Source of the DNA: Marinobacter sp. THAF197a
GTDB taxonomy: Bacteria > Pseudomonadota > Gammaproteobacteria > Pseudomonadales > Oleiphilaceae
Direction of reading: 5' to 3'
Assembly (NCBI RefSeq): GCF_009363275.1
Contig: NZ_CP045324.1
Coordinates: forward strand, 4,092,001-4,156,000
Length of the DNA: 64,000 nucleotides
Below, piece after piece: positions 17,183 to 26,248 of the stretch (position 1 is its first letter; each line of letters opens with the position of its first letter). The notes beneath the pieces are model-generated. The model was not told the DNA's origin, made no database searches, and saw nothing but the letters and a program-made list of their open reading frames with translations. Made by a program: the position numbers and the translations under genes.

Positions 17183-19141
17183 ATGTTTAATACCATCGCC
17201 GTGACCGGAAACCGTGTGTCTTTTTGCAACTTACACGCGACTCTGACAACACTGCCAAACTCAACTGTCGCTCTTACCTTCGACGACGAAAGACAGCCAA
17301 CCATCATCAAATCTCGCAGAGAGATTGAATCTGAGTTCGGGAAGAGCCTTCACCTTATTCCGAAGAGGCAGGCCGCTGCGCCCAAGGCTCTCGACCTATC
17401 GATTGCAGACCTTGATGAACTTAAGCGACGTTCTGCCTATCTCAAGGAATTGCAGCGGCATACGGAAAAAAATGGTGTTGGCGGGGTTAAAATTCGACGA
17501 CAGGTCGTGGCAAGGGTGGCTCGTGAGATCAACGACCCGAATCCGATCTCTCCCGCAACTCTTGGGCGGTGGGCAAAACAATCGCACGACCACTCTCACG
17601 GCATCGCCTCTACGCTAGGGACGAAGAAGCGTTGTCGCAAATCCTCCTTCTCTCAAGATATCCAGGATTTGGCGCTGGAAGTCATTGACGACTATTACCT
17701 CCAGCTCGGAAACCCGACGCTTCAGTATGCCTATGACTGCTTTACCGAAGTGTTTGAGGCCAAGTTTGGAAATAAGGTTAATCGACCCTGTCGAGAGGTT
17801 TTCCGCAAGTGGGCCACGCAAGCGTGCGACCCGATCGAATTCATCGAAAGACGAGAAGGTCGGCGCGCCGCAAAGGCAGCTAGGCGCAATGCCAAGAAGA
17901 AATTCCAGACCGAACGGATTCTGGAGCGCGTAGAAGCCGATGCGATGAATCTGGCGATCGGCGTTACTGATGAAGAAGGTCGATACCTTGGTCCTGTGAC
18001 GCTGTTTGCTGTCATCGACGTTTACTCTCGGTCGATCCTAGGTCTGATTGCCCAAGTCGGCAGGGGCGAATCCTCCGGCTCAGTGATTGACAGCTACAAA
18101 CACGCAATTTGCCCGAAGTCGCCTGACATCCTTCCCGATAGCGTTCAAAACGACTGGGTGATGTATGGCACGCCAGAGACGTTCGTGAGCGACGGGGGTC
18201 CTGGTTATGTCAGCGTCCAGACCCAATCTTTCCTGCTCGACGCGGGGTCCCAATCTCAGATCGTGCAGACCTATGCAGGATGGCACAAGCCGTTCATCGA
18301 ACGATTCTTTCTGACGCTTCGCACCCGCTTTGCGCAGACACTGCGAGGCTACTGCGGGAAACATACGGATCGTCCCAACCTGGATGCAACGATCCAGGAG
18401 AAAGCATCAATGACGTTGCAGGAGTTTCGCACTGCGCTCTACGAATGGGTCATTGATGAATATCACCAAACTCCCCATCAAGGTCTGAACGGTAAAACGC
18501 CTCACGAAGTCTGGGAGAAGCGGGCACTTGAGCTTCCACCCCAATTGCCTGCCAACTTCGAGCGAATCAAATTCACCATGGGTGAAACTAGAATCTGTAA
18601 GATCTCTGGCGAGCACGCTCACCAGGGAATTCAGCTCCATAAGCTTCGCTATAACGACGATGAAGACAGGCTTAAGCACCTCGGCATGACACTTCGAAGA
18701 ATGGGTCGGCCAGCCGAGGTCCAAGTGGAGTACACGCACAACGACGTTCATTCGGTCAACGTCGTGGATCCCATTACCGACGAGATATTTCAGGCTTTTG
18801 TCTCGGACCCAAACATCAAGCCAGGCACTACGCTCGCCGAGTTGAAAGTGCAGCAGGGAAGCACCTACGCCAATAAAGGCTTCACAGGCAAGCGTAAGGC
18901 TAGGTCAAGTCAAACTTTCACTAATGCCAATGAAGCGCACGACGAGAAAGTGCGTGTAGCTAGTAGCTCCCGACGCACCCAACGTGCCCCCACCAATGCC
19001 ATCCATGCGGAACTCATGAGAATCATGGAAGAAGATCATGACACCCACATCCCGGGTAACACGAAGCATTTGATGTCGACCGAACCACTTGAACCCAGAG
19101 CTGAAGAATACGGTACAGATGGAGAGTACGAAGATGATTAA
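17183..19141 (+). CDS. tnsB: TnsB-like DDE transposase (Mu/Tn7 family)
   Basis: The 652-aa protein carries an rve-type catalytic core. The DDE residues are D253 (EADAMNL), D337 (VSDGGPGY) and E373 (WHKPFIERF). The N-terminal ~240 residues contain helix-turn-helix DNA-binding segments, and a Mu-type beta-barrel C-terminal domain is followed by a basic disordered tail that in this family contacts TnsC. It binds the element ends and joins 3' ends to target DNA. The ATG at 17183 has AAAGGA upstream. The 3' end overlaps tnsC by 8 bases. The gene appears intact. Confidence 0.9.
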   Translation: MFNTIAVTGNRVSFCNLHATLTTLPNSTVALTFDDERQPTIIKSRREIESEFGKSLHLIPKRQAAAPKALDLSIADLDELKRRSAYLKELQRHTEKNGVGGVKIRRQVVARVAREINDPNPISPATLGRWAKQSHDHSHGIASTLGTKKRCRKSSFSQDIQDLALEVIDDYYLQLGNPTLQYAYDCFTEVFEAKFGNKVNRPCREVFRKWATQACDPIEFIERREGRRAAKAARRNAKKKFQTERILERVEADAMNLAIGVTDEEGRYLGPVTLFAVIDVYSRSILGLIAQVGRGESSGSVIDSYKHAICPKSPDILPDSVQNDWVMYGTPETFVSDGGPGYVSVQTQSFLLDAGSQSQIVQTYAGWHKPFIERFFLTLRTRFAQTLRGYCGKHTDRPNLDATIQEKASMTLQEFRTALYEWVIDEYHQTPHQGLNGKTPHEVWEKRALELPPQLPANFERIKFTMGETRICKISGEHAHQGIQLHKLRYNDDEDRLKHLGMTLRRMGRPAEVQVEYTHNDVHSVNVVDPITDEIFQAFVSDPNIKPGTTLAELKVQQGSTYANKGFTGKRKARSSQTFTNANEAHDEKVRVASSSRRTQRAPTNAIHAELMRIMEEDHDTHIPGNTKHLMSTEPLEPRAEEYGTDGEYEDD

Positions 19142-20120
19142 TGCTGATGACAGGAACGGGCAAAGACCGAAGTCTGCGACGGTCGCTTTTGCGGATTGGC
19201 GGACACGACACGATCGCTTCAAACAGGCCATTGATGACATTCAGCGAACTCATGCAATGTCTGGCGTGGAGGGTGTTGGCATGTTGTTGATGGGTATTCC
19301 GGGACTGGGGAAATCCTCGATCCTGGCCTCCTACATTAGGCATCATCTCTCCGGAAGAGATGATTTGGAGAGTCCTACTCGCTCGAAAGAGCCAATCATT
19401 CTTGTCTCAGTGCCCGCAGAGCCAACTCTCAAGACGCTGATCCAAGAAATTCTTTTGGCGTCGAGCTACGAGGGATCGATCAAGGGAACTGTTGGTGAAC
19501 TCAAACAGAAGCTCAATGAATTTATCCGCGAGCGAGGAGTTGAGCTGCTCATTTTCGATGAGTTTCAGCACTTTCTGCGCGAGCAAGCCAAGTCCAACAC
19601 CAGAGGTGTGGTTAATCACATCAAATTGATGATGGATAAGCACAAGCTAGCCGTGGTTATGGCCGGCACACCCGCAGGCTACAGATCCATAGCGCACTAT
19701 GACGAACTGTACCAGCGATTCGCCCAACGACAGACACGTCTCACACCGTTTCAAATCGACTCAGAAGAGACTCTCAAAGCGTTCGGTTCCTATCTGAGAG
19801 CGTGCACGGGTTTTCTTGAGCGCCAGGGCGTTGAGTTCATTCCTTTGGCCAACAAAGAAATGATGGTGCGCGTTTTCGTGGCGACAAAAGGGATCCCGCG
19901 ATTAATCGCTGGGCTCATAAAAGTCGCGCTTGAGAGCGCAGATGAAGGAAGAATGATCACTCAGAAACATCTGGCTGAGGGGTTCAGCAAAACGTCAATG
20001 AACCCAGATCTCAAAACCTTTAACCCGTTTCGCGCGCCCTACGAAAAAGTCTTGGAGCGTGCTCGAGAAGCGCAGAAAAAGGCGGCGAGTGAAGACCGGA
20101 AGAGTTGGGATATCCACTGA
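19134..20120 (+). CDS. tnsC: TnsC-like AAA+ transposition regulator
   Basis: This AAA+ ATPase of ~328 aa has Walker A GIPGLGKSS (about residues 54-62) and Walker B LLIFDEFQHFL. In Tn7-like systems TnsC polymerises on target DNA and links the TniQ/TnsD target selector to the TnsAB transposase. I chose ATG 19134, which overlaps the tnsB stop and has GGAGAG upstream. An in-frame ATG at 19089 is less likely. Its TGA overlaps the tniQ ATG (ATGA-type), which shows translational coupling. Confidence 0.88.
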   Translation: MINADDRNGQRPKSATVAFADWRTRHDRFKQAIDDIQRTHAMSGVEGVGMLLMGIPGLGKSSILASYIRHHLSGRDDLESPTRSKEPIILVSVPAEPTLKTLIQEILLASSYEGSIKGTVGELKQKLNEFIRERGVELLIFDEFQHFLREQAKSNTRGVVNHIKLMMDKHKLAVVMAGTPAGYRSIAHYDELYQRFAQRQTRLTPFQIDSEETLKAFGSYLRACTGFLERQGVEFIPLANKEMMVRVFVATKGIPRLIAGLIKVALESADEGRMITQKHLAEGFSKTSMNPDLKTFNPFRAPYEKVLERAREAQKKAASEDRKSWDIH

Positions 20121-21634
20121 TGAAACGACTCGCTGTGCGGCCAGAACCTTATCCTGACGAATCGTTCAATGGCTTCCTGCTACGCATTGGCAAGCTCAAC
20201 TGCATCTTCACGCCGAGAGAAATCCTAGACTGCCTGGGCACACAGCCTACGGCCGCGTCCGGAGTTTCTGGGTGGCTCGAAGCTCCATCCAGGACAACTT
20301 TCTCGTCGCTTGAACGCAGGCTTGAGAGGCCCATGGAGAGTCAGCGAGTCCGATTCAAAGCACGAGACCAGCTTCCATGGTTACGATCAGAGCATCGGAT
20401 GATTTCCGATCTACGGCTGGGATTTCCCCGCATTTGTCCTAGCTGTGTTTCGGAGCAAGGTTATATTGATTGGCGGTGGGGGCTGGCGGTAACAGCCCAT
20501 TGTCCGAAGCACGAGTGTTTGTTGGTTTCAGAATGCCCTAGCTGCCACAAGAAGCTCAATTGGAGCGGTAGTTTGCTGATTGGTTGTCCTCACTGCGACA
20601 AAAACTGGAGTGATATTCAGCTCAGCCGTGCATCGAAGATCACCGGGACAGAACGTCAGATCTGGGAAGAAATGACGGATGAATTCAGTGAGATAGACTC
20701 ATCACGTTTGGGAGACATTTGCCTGGCGATCAGTGTCGCAATGCGACCATTCGACCTGATTCACGAGCCCGTTAAACATTGCCCCAGTCTTACCGAGCAT
20801 TCTGAATTTGTAAGTCTGGCGTACCAGCTCTTGGAGAGCCCAGAGGTGACTGCCTCTTGGCGCGAACAGTGCCATCAAAAAAGAAAAGGTGTCAGCTTTC
20901 TGGGCAAGGACTTTGTGGAAGCACCCTGCAATCTGTTCAGAGTGCACCTGGAGCAGAAGTGGCGAGGCACTCATGAGAAAGATCCGCGTGGCACTGAGAC
21001 TCCTGCACTAAAGCTTGATTTTCCGGAAGTCACTGAGTACATCTCTCAATCGAGGCGAGACCGGGAAATAGTGTCGAAAGGAGGCTCTGGCTATCGGTAC
21101 CACGTCACTGTTCAGTCGTTCGCAGAAATTACCGGCATGACCATGGAGTCTGCGCAGGAATTTTTTAGAGGAGACGCCTTAAATGCTCACAAGAATGTGC
21201 GCTTCTCTCGTAGCCGAAGATTCGATCTCAGGCAGTTTCGCGGGGTTATCCGTGCGCTTCCAAAGCCCGAGAATTCGATTGAAGTTCTCTCGGAAAACCC
21301 AGCGTTCAAGAAACATTTGACCACCTTTGGGCAGCTCGCCAATGACGTCATACTCCGTCAAGTCTCCGGAGGATTCTCGAAAGCCAACGGGATCAAAAGC
21401 TTATTTATCCAACGGCACGAATTCGAAAAGTGGCTAAGCGCTCAGCTTTTTCGAAACGCCAAAAGAGAGCTGAAAGTCGAACAGGTCACCGAGGCCCTCG
21501 ATTGCACGACTCAGTGCGTTCGTGATCTTGTTAAAGCCGACGTACTGAAATGGGCGAAAAGCCAGAAGGGACAACCGAGGGTCCGAGGCCGATCCTTTTG
21601 TGAGCATGTCTTGCTCTCAGCGCAGGTGAGATAG
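20120..21634 (+). CDS. tniQ: TniQ/TnsD-family target-selection protein
   Basis: The ~504-aa protein starts at ATG 20120. The N-terminus PEPYPDESFNGFLLRI is the TniQ signature. A cysteine/histidine-rich zinc-finger region follows (C106, C109, C128, H131, C139, C142, C156, C159). The C-terminal ~250 residues hold further helix-turn-helix-like segments (SFAEITGMTMESAQEFF; EQVTEALDCTTQCVRDL). The length is nearer to TnsD (508 aa in Tn7), which binds a fixed chromosomal site, than to the short TniQ of CRISPR-associated elements. No Cas genes or repeats accompany it. The recognised target is not evident from the window. Confidence 0.85.
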   Translation: MKRLAVRPEPYPDESFNGFLLRIGKLNCIFTPREILDCLGTQPTAASGVSGWLEAPSRTTFSSLERRLERPMESQRVRFKARDQLPWLRSEHRMISDLRLGFPRICPSCVSEQGYIDWRWGLAVTAHCPKHECLLVSECPSCHKKLNWSGSLLIGCPHCDKNWSDIQLSRASKITGTERQIWEEMTDEFSEIDSSRLGDICLAISVAMRPFDLIHEPVKHCPSLTEHSEFVSLAYQLLESPEVTASWREQCHQKRKGVSFLGKDFVEAPCNLFRVHLEQKWRGTHEKDPRGTETPALKLDFPEVTEYISQSRRDREIVSKGGSGYRYHVTVQSFAEITGMTMESAQEFFRGDALNAHKNVRFSRSRRFDLRQFRGVIRALPKPENSIEVLSENPAFKKHLTTFGQLANDVILRQVSGGFSKANGIKSLFIQRHEFEKWLSAQLFRNAKRELKVEQVTEALDCTTQCVRDLVKADVLKWAKSQKGQPRVRGRSFCEHVLLSAQVR

Positions 21635-21762
21635 CGGGCGGTAAAGGAGCACGGGAGCTGACCTATCAGACATCAACCCGAGAGAATCGCTGTTTTGATA
21701 CTTAGTGCGGGGCTAGATTTTCTTCTAATGTACAAACCAAATTCACCTAGAGCAAAGCAGTT

Positions 21763-23358
21763 ATGTCCTTAGATACTCAAAGAATGCCAACGCTAGGCTA
21801 TTTCAACAAAATTATTTGCGATAGCTTGGGCTTATGGTCTAGTGATCCTAAAGATATTTCCTTTAATGTTCCGGCGAATGAGGAAGAAAGGAAAAAAGCG
21901 TTACAAGATGCCTTTTGTGCCATCAAAAACGATAATGGATCCTATGGAACGATTAGTGAATTGATATCAGTAACAACAGAAACGGCTCCCGGTCACCAGG
22001 AGATAGTTCGTAAAAACAAGACTATCCAAAGCCATATCAATTATTTTTCTAAAGAAGATTTTGCTTCGTATCACGAGCTCATGGACTTTAAAGGATATAT
22101 CAAAATTGTCATCGAGGACGTCTATAAATCACCGGAGCTTTCCAGTTTTGCCTATAAAATTTATGAGTCAGCTCTCATGTATTATAGGGAATTTATCAGG
22201 GAGCATGCTGCAAAGCCGGGAAAGCATCTGGACTCGTACATTTTCTTCGTTAAAAGCACCTTGATTGACCTGATAGGGTCATTGGCCAAAGAATTTTCAA
22301 TAGACAAAAACCATCTTTTTCATAGAGCTAATCCCAAGCCGAATGATTGGCCACTTCGGACCTTCGTTGATTCTGTGACCGAGCTTTGTGGCGTGTCTCT
22401 ACACAGACTCCATCAGTTTCATGACTTTAAACTTAATCATAGAACCTATTCTGATAAAGAAATATGGGGAGAAGATTTAACATCGCAGTCCATCAATACA
22501 AGGTCCAAACAAATTGTCGGCAGACTCAACAAAAATAATAAAATAAAGTGGAATGGGTTTTATCCAATAATAGAGCCTCTACTTCAACTGCTGCCTGAAG
22601 GGTTTAGTGAAGAATTTTTTGAGGTGAAAGCCTATTCTTCTTTTGTGCTTCATAACATAAATCGCCATATTCGTGAACTTTCTTCGAAAGGCATTTTCAG
22701 TGAAACTGACGTTTCCAACTGGCATTACCCTAGGCTTGATACTGACAACTGCCACATTCCTGTCAGTGATCGAGTCGACCAGTCAATTAACCACGGAGAG
22801 TTTATTGATGGCGAAAAAATCCAAGCCTCAATACACAGCTATCACGAGTTCGTGAAAAATTTGAGGCTTTTAAGTTATTCGCTTATTGGCAGTTTTAAGA
22901 CACCAAGCACACTTGAGTTTTTATATAACAGAAATTCAATCGACCATCCGATCAAGGATATCTTGGACGTCAGCGATGAAGTTCCATTATGGGTTTATGA
23001 GTGGAATGAGGCAAAAATGGCAGTTTTATCGCGCGACGTGGCATCCGCACTCTATCATTATAAAATTTCACTCAAATCAGCAAAGTATTCGGCAGGGCCA
23101 CTTTTTATTGCTCTTTATACTGAAATTTGTGCCTTTTGCAAGCACCAGTACAAACAGTTGAAAAATAATAATGAGGAGCATTTGTTTGAACGATTTTATG
23201 AGCCCTTGGGTGATGATGCTTCAAAATACGCAATACTGATTGGCTATGCACCAGGCACTTTACGGAATGCAAAAACGTTGATGCCAACATCAACTTTGCC
23301 TAAGAAAGATGCGCTTCTAATTTTTAAAATAGACTCAAAAATGAAAGAAATGGCATGA
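21763..23358 (+). CDS. Protein of unknown function, 531 aa, next to the Tn7-like operon
   Basis: This long soluble protein is helical in character, without transmembrane segments or any motif I recognise. It is clearly AT-richer than the tns genes before it. It lies 128 bases downstream of tniQ on the same strand, where accessory transposition genes (tnsE-like) or first cargo genes are usually found. It has no obvious sequence similarity to TnsE that I can recall. It might be a defence effector or an element-specific factor. The ATG at 21763 lacks a strong ribosome binding site. Confidence 0.7.
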   Translation: MSLDTQRMPTLGYFNKIICDSLGLWSSDPKDISFNVPANEEERKKALQDAFCAIKNDNGSYGTISELISVTTETAPGHQEIVRKNKTIQSHINYFSKEDFASYHELMDFKGYIKIVIEDVYKSPELSSFAYKIYESALMYYREFIREHAAKPGKHLDSYIFFVKSTLIDLIGSLAKEFSIDKNHLFHRANPKPNDWPLRTFVDSVTELCGVSLHRLHQFHDFKLNHRTYSDKEIWGEDLTSQSINTRSKQIVGRLNKNNKIKWNGFYPIIEPLLQLLPEGFSEEFFEVKAYSSFVLHNINRHIRELSSKGIFSETDVSNWHYPRLDTDNCHIPVSDRVDQSINHGEFIDGEKIQASIHSYHEFVKNLRLLSYSLIGSFKTPSTLEFLYNRNSIDHPIKDILDVSDEVPLWVYEWNEAKMAVLSRDVASALYHYKISLKSAKYSAGPLFIALYTEICAFCKHQYKQLKNNNEEHLFERFYEPLGDDASKYAILIGYAPGTLRNAKTLMPTSTLPKKDALLIFKIDSKMKEMA

Positions 23359-23463
23359 AGCTTTTCTCCCACGTTGGACCCTTGAAACCGACTCCCTAGT
23401 CTGTTGAAGGCCTTATTCTTTCTGAAATTTTTATGAAACCATGTCGAGAGAAAGGAGTTAGTT

Positions 23464-23601
23464 ATGAGCAATCAGATTCAATGCGCTGAGTGTCTCTGCA
23501 CTTTGTATTTTACTGGTGAGAATGGATCTTCGGGCGTAACTGGCGAGCTATGCGAGTCTTGTCAGCAAGATCACGATAATGAAGACGATGACGATGATTA
23601 G
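23464..23601 (+). CDS. 45-aa zinc-ribbon-like small protein with acidic tail
   Basis: A short frame begins at ATG 23464 with a very good AAAGGAG ribosome binding site 5 bases upstream. The predicted peptide has two paired-cysteine motifs, CAEC (7-10) and CESC (30-33), plus C12, which suggests one bound Zn2+. It ends with an acidic run, DHDNEDDDDD. It lies 105 bases after the 531-aa gene on the same strand. I infer a real gene from the ribosome binding site and the zinc-ribbon pattern. Function is unknown; small zinc ribbons of this kind can act as protein-binding or regulatory modules. Confidence 0.55.
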   Translation: MSNQIQCAECLCTLYFTGENGSSGVTGELCESCQQDHDNEDDDDD

Positions 23602-23864
23602 ACAACGGTAAATTTTGCCTTTTTCAGTGAATTTCTGGCTGTAGAGTAACAATTAAAGCCACTTTCGAATCAGCAGCAGCCGCCAGTACTGCCGCTGATT
23701 CACTGAGGCGGGCCTCTATTGGCAAGCCAGGAGATTTAGCACTAATCGTATCCACTGCAAGCCATTTAATTAGTAAGTATAGTTTGAGAAACCACAATAA
23801 TGAAGCGGTCGATTTCCGTAAATGATGAGATATCAATCCAATCGCTGTTAGCTAAGGATAGGAC

Positions 23865-24679
23865 ATGAGCTACTCAAACGAAGATAAATGTACTATTGAT
23901 GATTGGTACACTTGGATTGATTCAGTTAATAAAAGAGCTAATGCTGCCAAAAAAGGGGATTTTCATAGTCGTCTTAAGCTAAACAGTAAAACGCTCATAT
24001 TCGACAATATGAAGCATGTGTATGGGCCAATGATCGTCGGTATTGGGAAAGGTAACTCAAAAAGAAGAACACTATGGTTCTTAGACGTCACCAAGGAAAA
24101 TCCATATGAACTAGAGTGGAGGGATAAAACTCAGACGTGGGCTGTTATGCGGATGGAGTTCGTAGAATCAAGGTTGGCGGAAAATCAGACCGATAACATG
24201 GGTTTATACGACGGACTATCTTTGTCTTTCCATTTTATTCAAAGACTATTTGAAAGAAATTTGATTAAAACGAAAAGTGATTTTAGCAGCTTAGTTCAGA
24301 AAGTCATGGCAGGAATCGTACGACTAGATACTAAAAATTTGGCCGAGGATTTTTTATCACTTGGGTGTAAAGACTTAGGCTTGGTTTCGGAGCTTGGTGT
24401 TTTTTTGTAGGACTAGAAAATATTGATTCTTCAGGCCGCATGATTTTAAAGACTTTTATTTCTTTCGAAGATATGAATAACAGCAAAAAATCGAAGTTTT
24501 TAAAAATCCTGAAAGAGTCAAAACTATATAAAATGTCATCAGTTAACTCTCGGTTTACCGTTATTTCTTCGAGGCCTGAAGATGGAAATTATGACGCATA
24601 CGATGATTTTGTGAAAAATTATGTAACCTCTGACAAATACATACCTCCAAAAGCAGTGAACTCGAAACTCAACGAATAA
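23865..24679 (+). CDS. Unknown protein split at a T7 run: -1 frameshift or broken gene
   Basis: The first frame (23865-24410, 181 aa) ends GTT TTT TTG TAG at 24399-24410. The -1 frame continues from that point without a stop as GTA GGA CTA GAA ... through the ATG at 24440 to 24679, adding about 90 residues of similar AT-rich coding character. The site T TTT TTG is a classical slippery heptamer placed directly before the stop, so the ~271-aa product could arise by programmed -1 frameshifting. A one-base loss in a homopolymer would look the same. No domain is recognised; the segment SFHFIQRLFERNLI is helical. Confidence 0.5.
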
Positions 24680-24832
24680 GTCGTCGCTCAATCCACCTAT
24701 GCTGCGTCCGCCCAGAGGCCCTTGAGATGTCCTCCGTTTGCGACTGGGGTGTGTCATGCGTACCGGGGCAAGTCCAGATTGGACTTACCTCGGTCCACCA
24801 AGGTAATGGAATAGTTATTGCGGCGCTGATGT

Positions 24833-26008
24833 TCAAGCAGCCTCTTCTGATTCAACAGCCCTTAGCATCGTAGATAGATCCGGCATTGCTGGTTGGGTAA
24901 AAAGTAGATCTCGGATAATTGAGGGCTCAAACGCAACGTTGTTCTCGGTACACGCCGACCTCAGCCTGCGGATAAATGCCATATCCACTTCTTTCATGTG
25001 GTCATGTTCAGACTTTAGCTTCAGCAAACGACTGTCGTGTTGAGTGTCGTCAATCAGCTCAAACATCTGAGCCTTGTACAGCAAGGCTATTGCCTTTCGA
25101 ATATCTGCTGCTGTGACGTCCTTTCGCACCGATGCGATGCGTACGATTAGTTCCTCGATCAAGTCCTGCTTTTCGAGGGGAGGCAAATCTCTAAGCGTAT
25201 CACCAACAAGGCTAAGTAACTCTCTAGGTACCGTGACCCATTTTTTCTTACGCAGCAGCGCTTGGTAACTCTCTCGGCTTCCAGGCTTCAAATCAGCACT
25301 AGGCTGACGGGGGCTATCTGTTGTGATCAGCTCTGCCAACCAAAGAGTATTGCTGCCAGGCGACATTTTAAGTGCCACTGTATCTATGGCCTTCAAAAAC
25401 GTGGAAAAAGAGCCGAAGCCCATGTCCTTCTCACTGAATGCGCTATTGACGTTAAGGACACCTTGTTTCAGTACATTTAGCGGTAGGGGTTCTGTACTTG
25501 CAGCCAAGATAGATTCTACGATCTCAGCTGCATCATCGAACTCAAGCTCTCTCGTGTTTGTTGAGACGGGATCTGTGTGGATATAGCGAGAGCAAGACGA
25601 TTTCACACTCTCACTCAATGGTGAACGAGGGCCAACCCCGATTACTTCCTTTCCCATTTCTCTGAGGCGACGAAATAAGGGCGAAAAGTCAGAATCTCCC
25701 GTTGCCAGCACAAACCAATCGACATCAGTTAGCCGCAATGCGTGTTCCATCACATCAACAGTTAGCTGTATATCAGCCGAGTTCTTACCACTTACAGGAT
25801 GAAAACTGTGGATGAGTTCGAACCCTAGTCGATTCAAAGGGGCTTGGAAATTGGAGATACCTGGCTTACTCCAAACTCCATACGCGCGTCTGACAATCAC
25901 CTGACCAATAGCACTGATATCTGCCATCAACCGCTCAGTACCATCGTCCTTCACCCACTGGGTCAGATTTTCAACGTCGATGAAAACTGCAATTTTAGAC
26001 TTTTCCAA
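24833..26008 (-). CDS. NYN (PIN-like RNase) domain protein with LOTUS/OST-HTH-like C-terminus
   Basis: The 391-aa protein starts with a NYN domain: AVFIDVENLTQW (Asp ~11, Asn 14), NSADIQLTVDVM, and WFVLATGDSDFSPLF with the acidic cluster of this PIN-like nuclease fold. The C-terminal part has repeated OST-HTH/LOTUS-like segments (LLSLVGDTLRDLPP; IRKAIALLYKAQMFELID). This family is thought to cleave or bind RNA. The start is TTG 26008, preceded by a strong GGGAGAGAG site. It lies in the defence island on the opposite strand to the Tn7-like operon, next to the DUF262 gene, and may be cargo. Confidence 0.78.
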   Translation of the reverse strand: MEKSKIAVFIDVENLTQWVKDDGTERLMADISAIGQVIVRRAYGVWSKPGISNFQAPLNRLGFELIHSFHPVSGKNSADIQLTVDVMEHALRLTDVDWFVLATGDSDFSPLFRRLREMGKEVIGVGPRSPLSESVKSSCSRYIHTDPVSTNTRELEFDDAAEIVESILAASTEPLPLNVLKQGVLNVNSAFSEKDMGFGSFSTFLKAIDTVALKMSPGSNTLWLAELITTDSPRQPSADLKPGSRESYQALLRKKKWVTVPRELLSLVGDTLRDLPPLEKQDLIEELIVRIASVRKDVTAADIRKAIALLYKAQMFELIDDTQHDSRLLKLKSEHDHMKEVDMAFIRRLRSACTENNVAFEPSIIRDLLFTQPAMPDLSTMLRAVESEEAA

Positions 26009-26043
26009 ACACTCTCTCCCTGTCCCGATCAGTAGATATAACT

Positions 26044-26074
26044 AGCCCCAATGCAGTGGACACGCATTGGGGCT
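26044..26074. repeat. Perfect 11-bp inverted repeat, hairpin between DUF262-side ORF and NYN gene
   Basis: The arms AGCCCCAATGC and GCATTGGGGCT flank a 9-base loop. The hairpin lies after the minus-strand DUF262 gene and small ORF, and before the NYN gene. It could end transcription, but no clear T-run follows on either strand. Confidence 0.5.
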
Positions 26075-26082
26075 GGTTGGAC

Positions 26083-26217
26083 TTACCCATATTTTGGATG
26101 CTTCGATGTCGATACCAAGTCGACTCCGCTCACGTTAAGTCTTAGGGCGCGAACGTTCTCTAGTCCAAAATACTCGATAGTTTCAGTCATTGTCTGAGCG
26201 GCAGTTTTTGAGTGCAT
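26083..26217 (-). CDS. Possible 44-aa ORF downstream of the DUF262 gene
   Basis: A small frame starts at ATG 26217 with AGAGGG four bases upstream and begins about 30 bases after the DUF262 gene stop, on the same strand. The peptide (SKTAAQTMTETIEYFGLENV, then RALRLNVSGVD) is plausible for a folded fragment, but I recognise no family. It may be a real small gene of the operon or a remnant. Confidence 0.3.
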   Translation of the reverse strand: MHSKTAAQTMTETIEYFGLENVRALRLNVSGVDLVSTSKHPKYG

Positions 26218-26248
26218 CTTTCCCTCTAGAATGGAGGGCCTTAAATTA

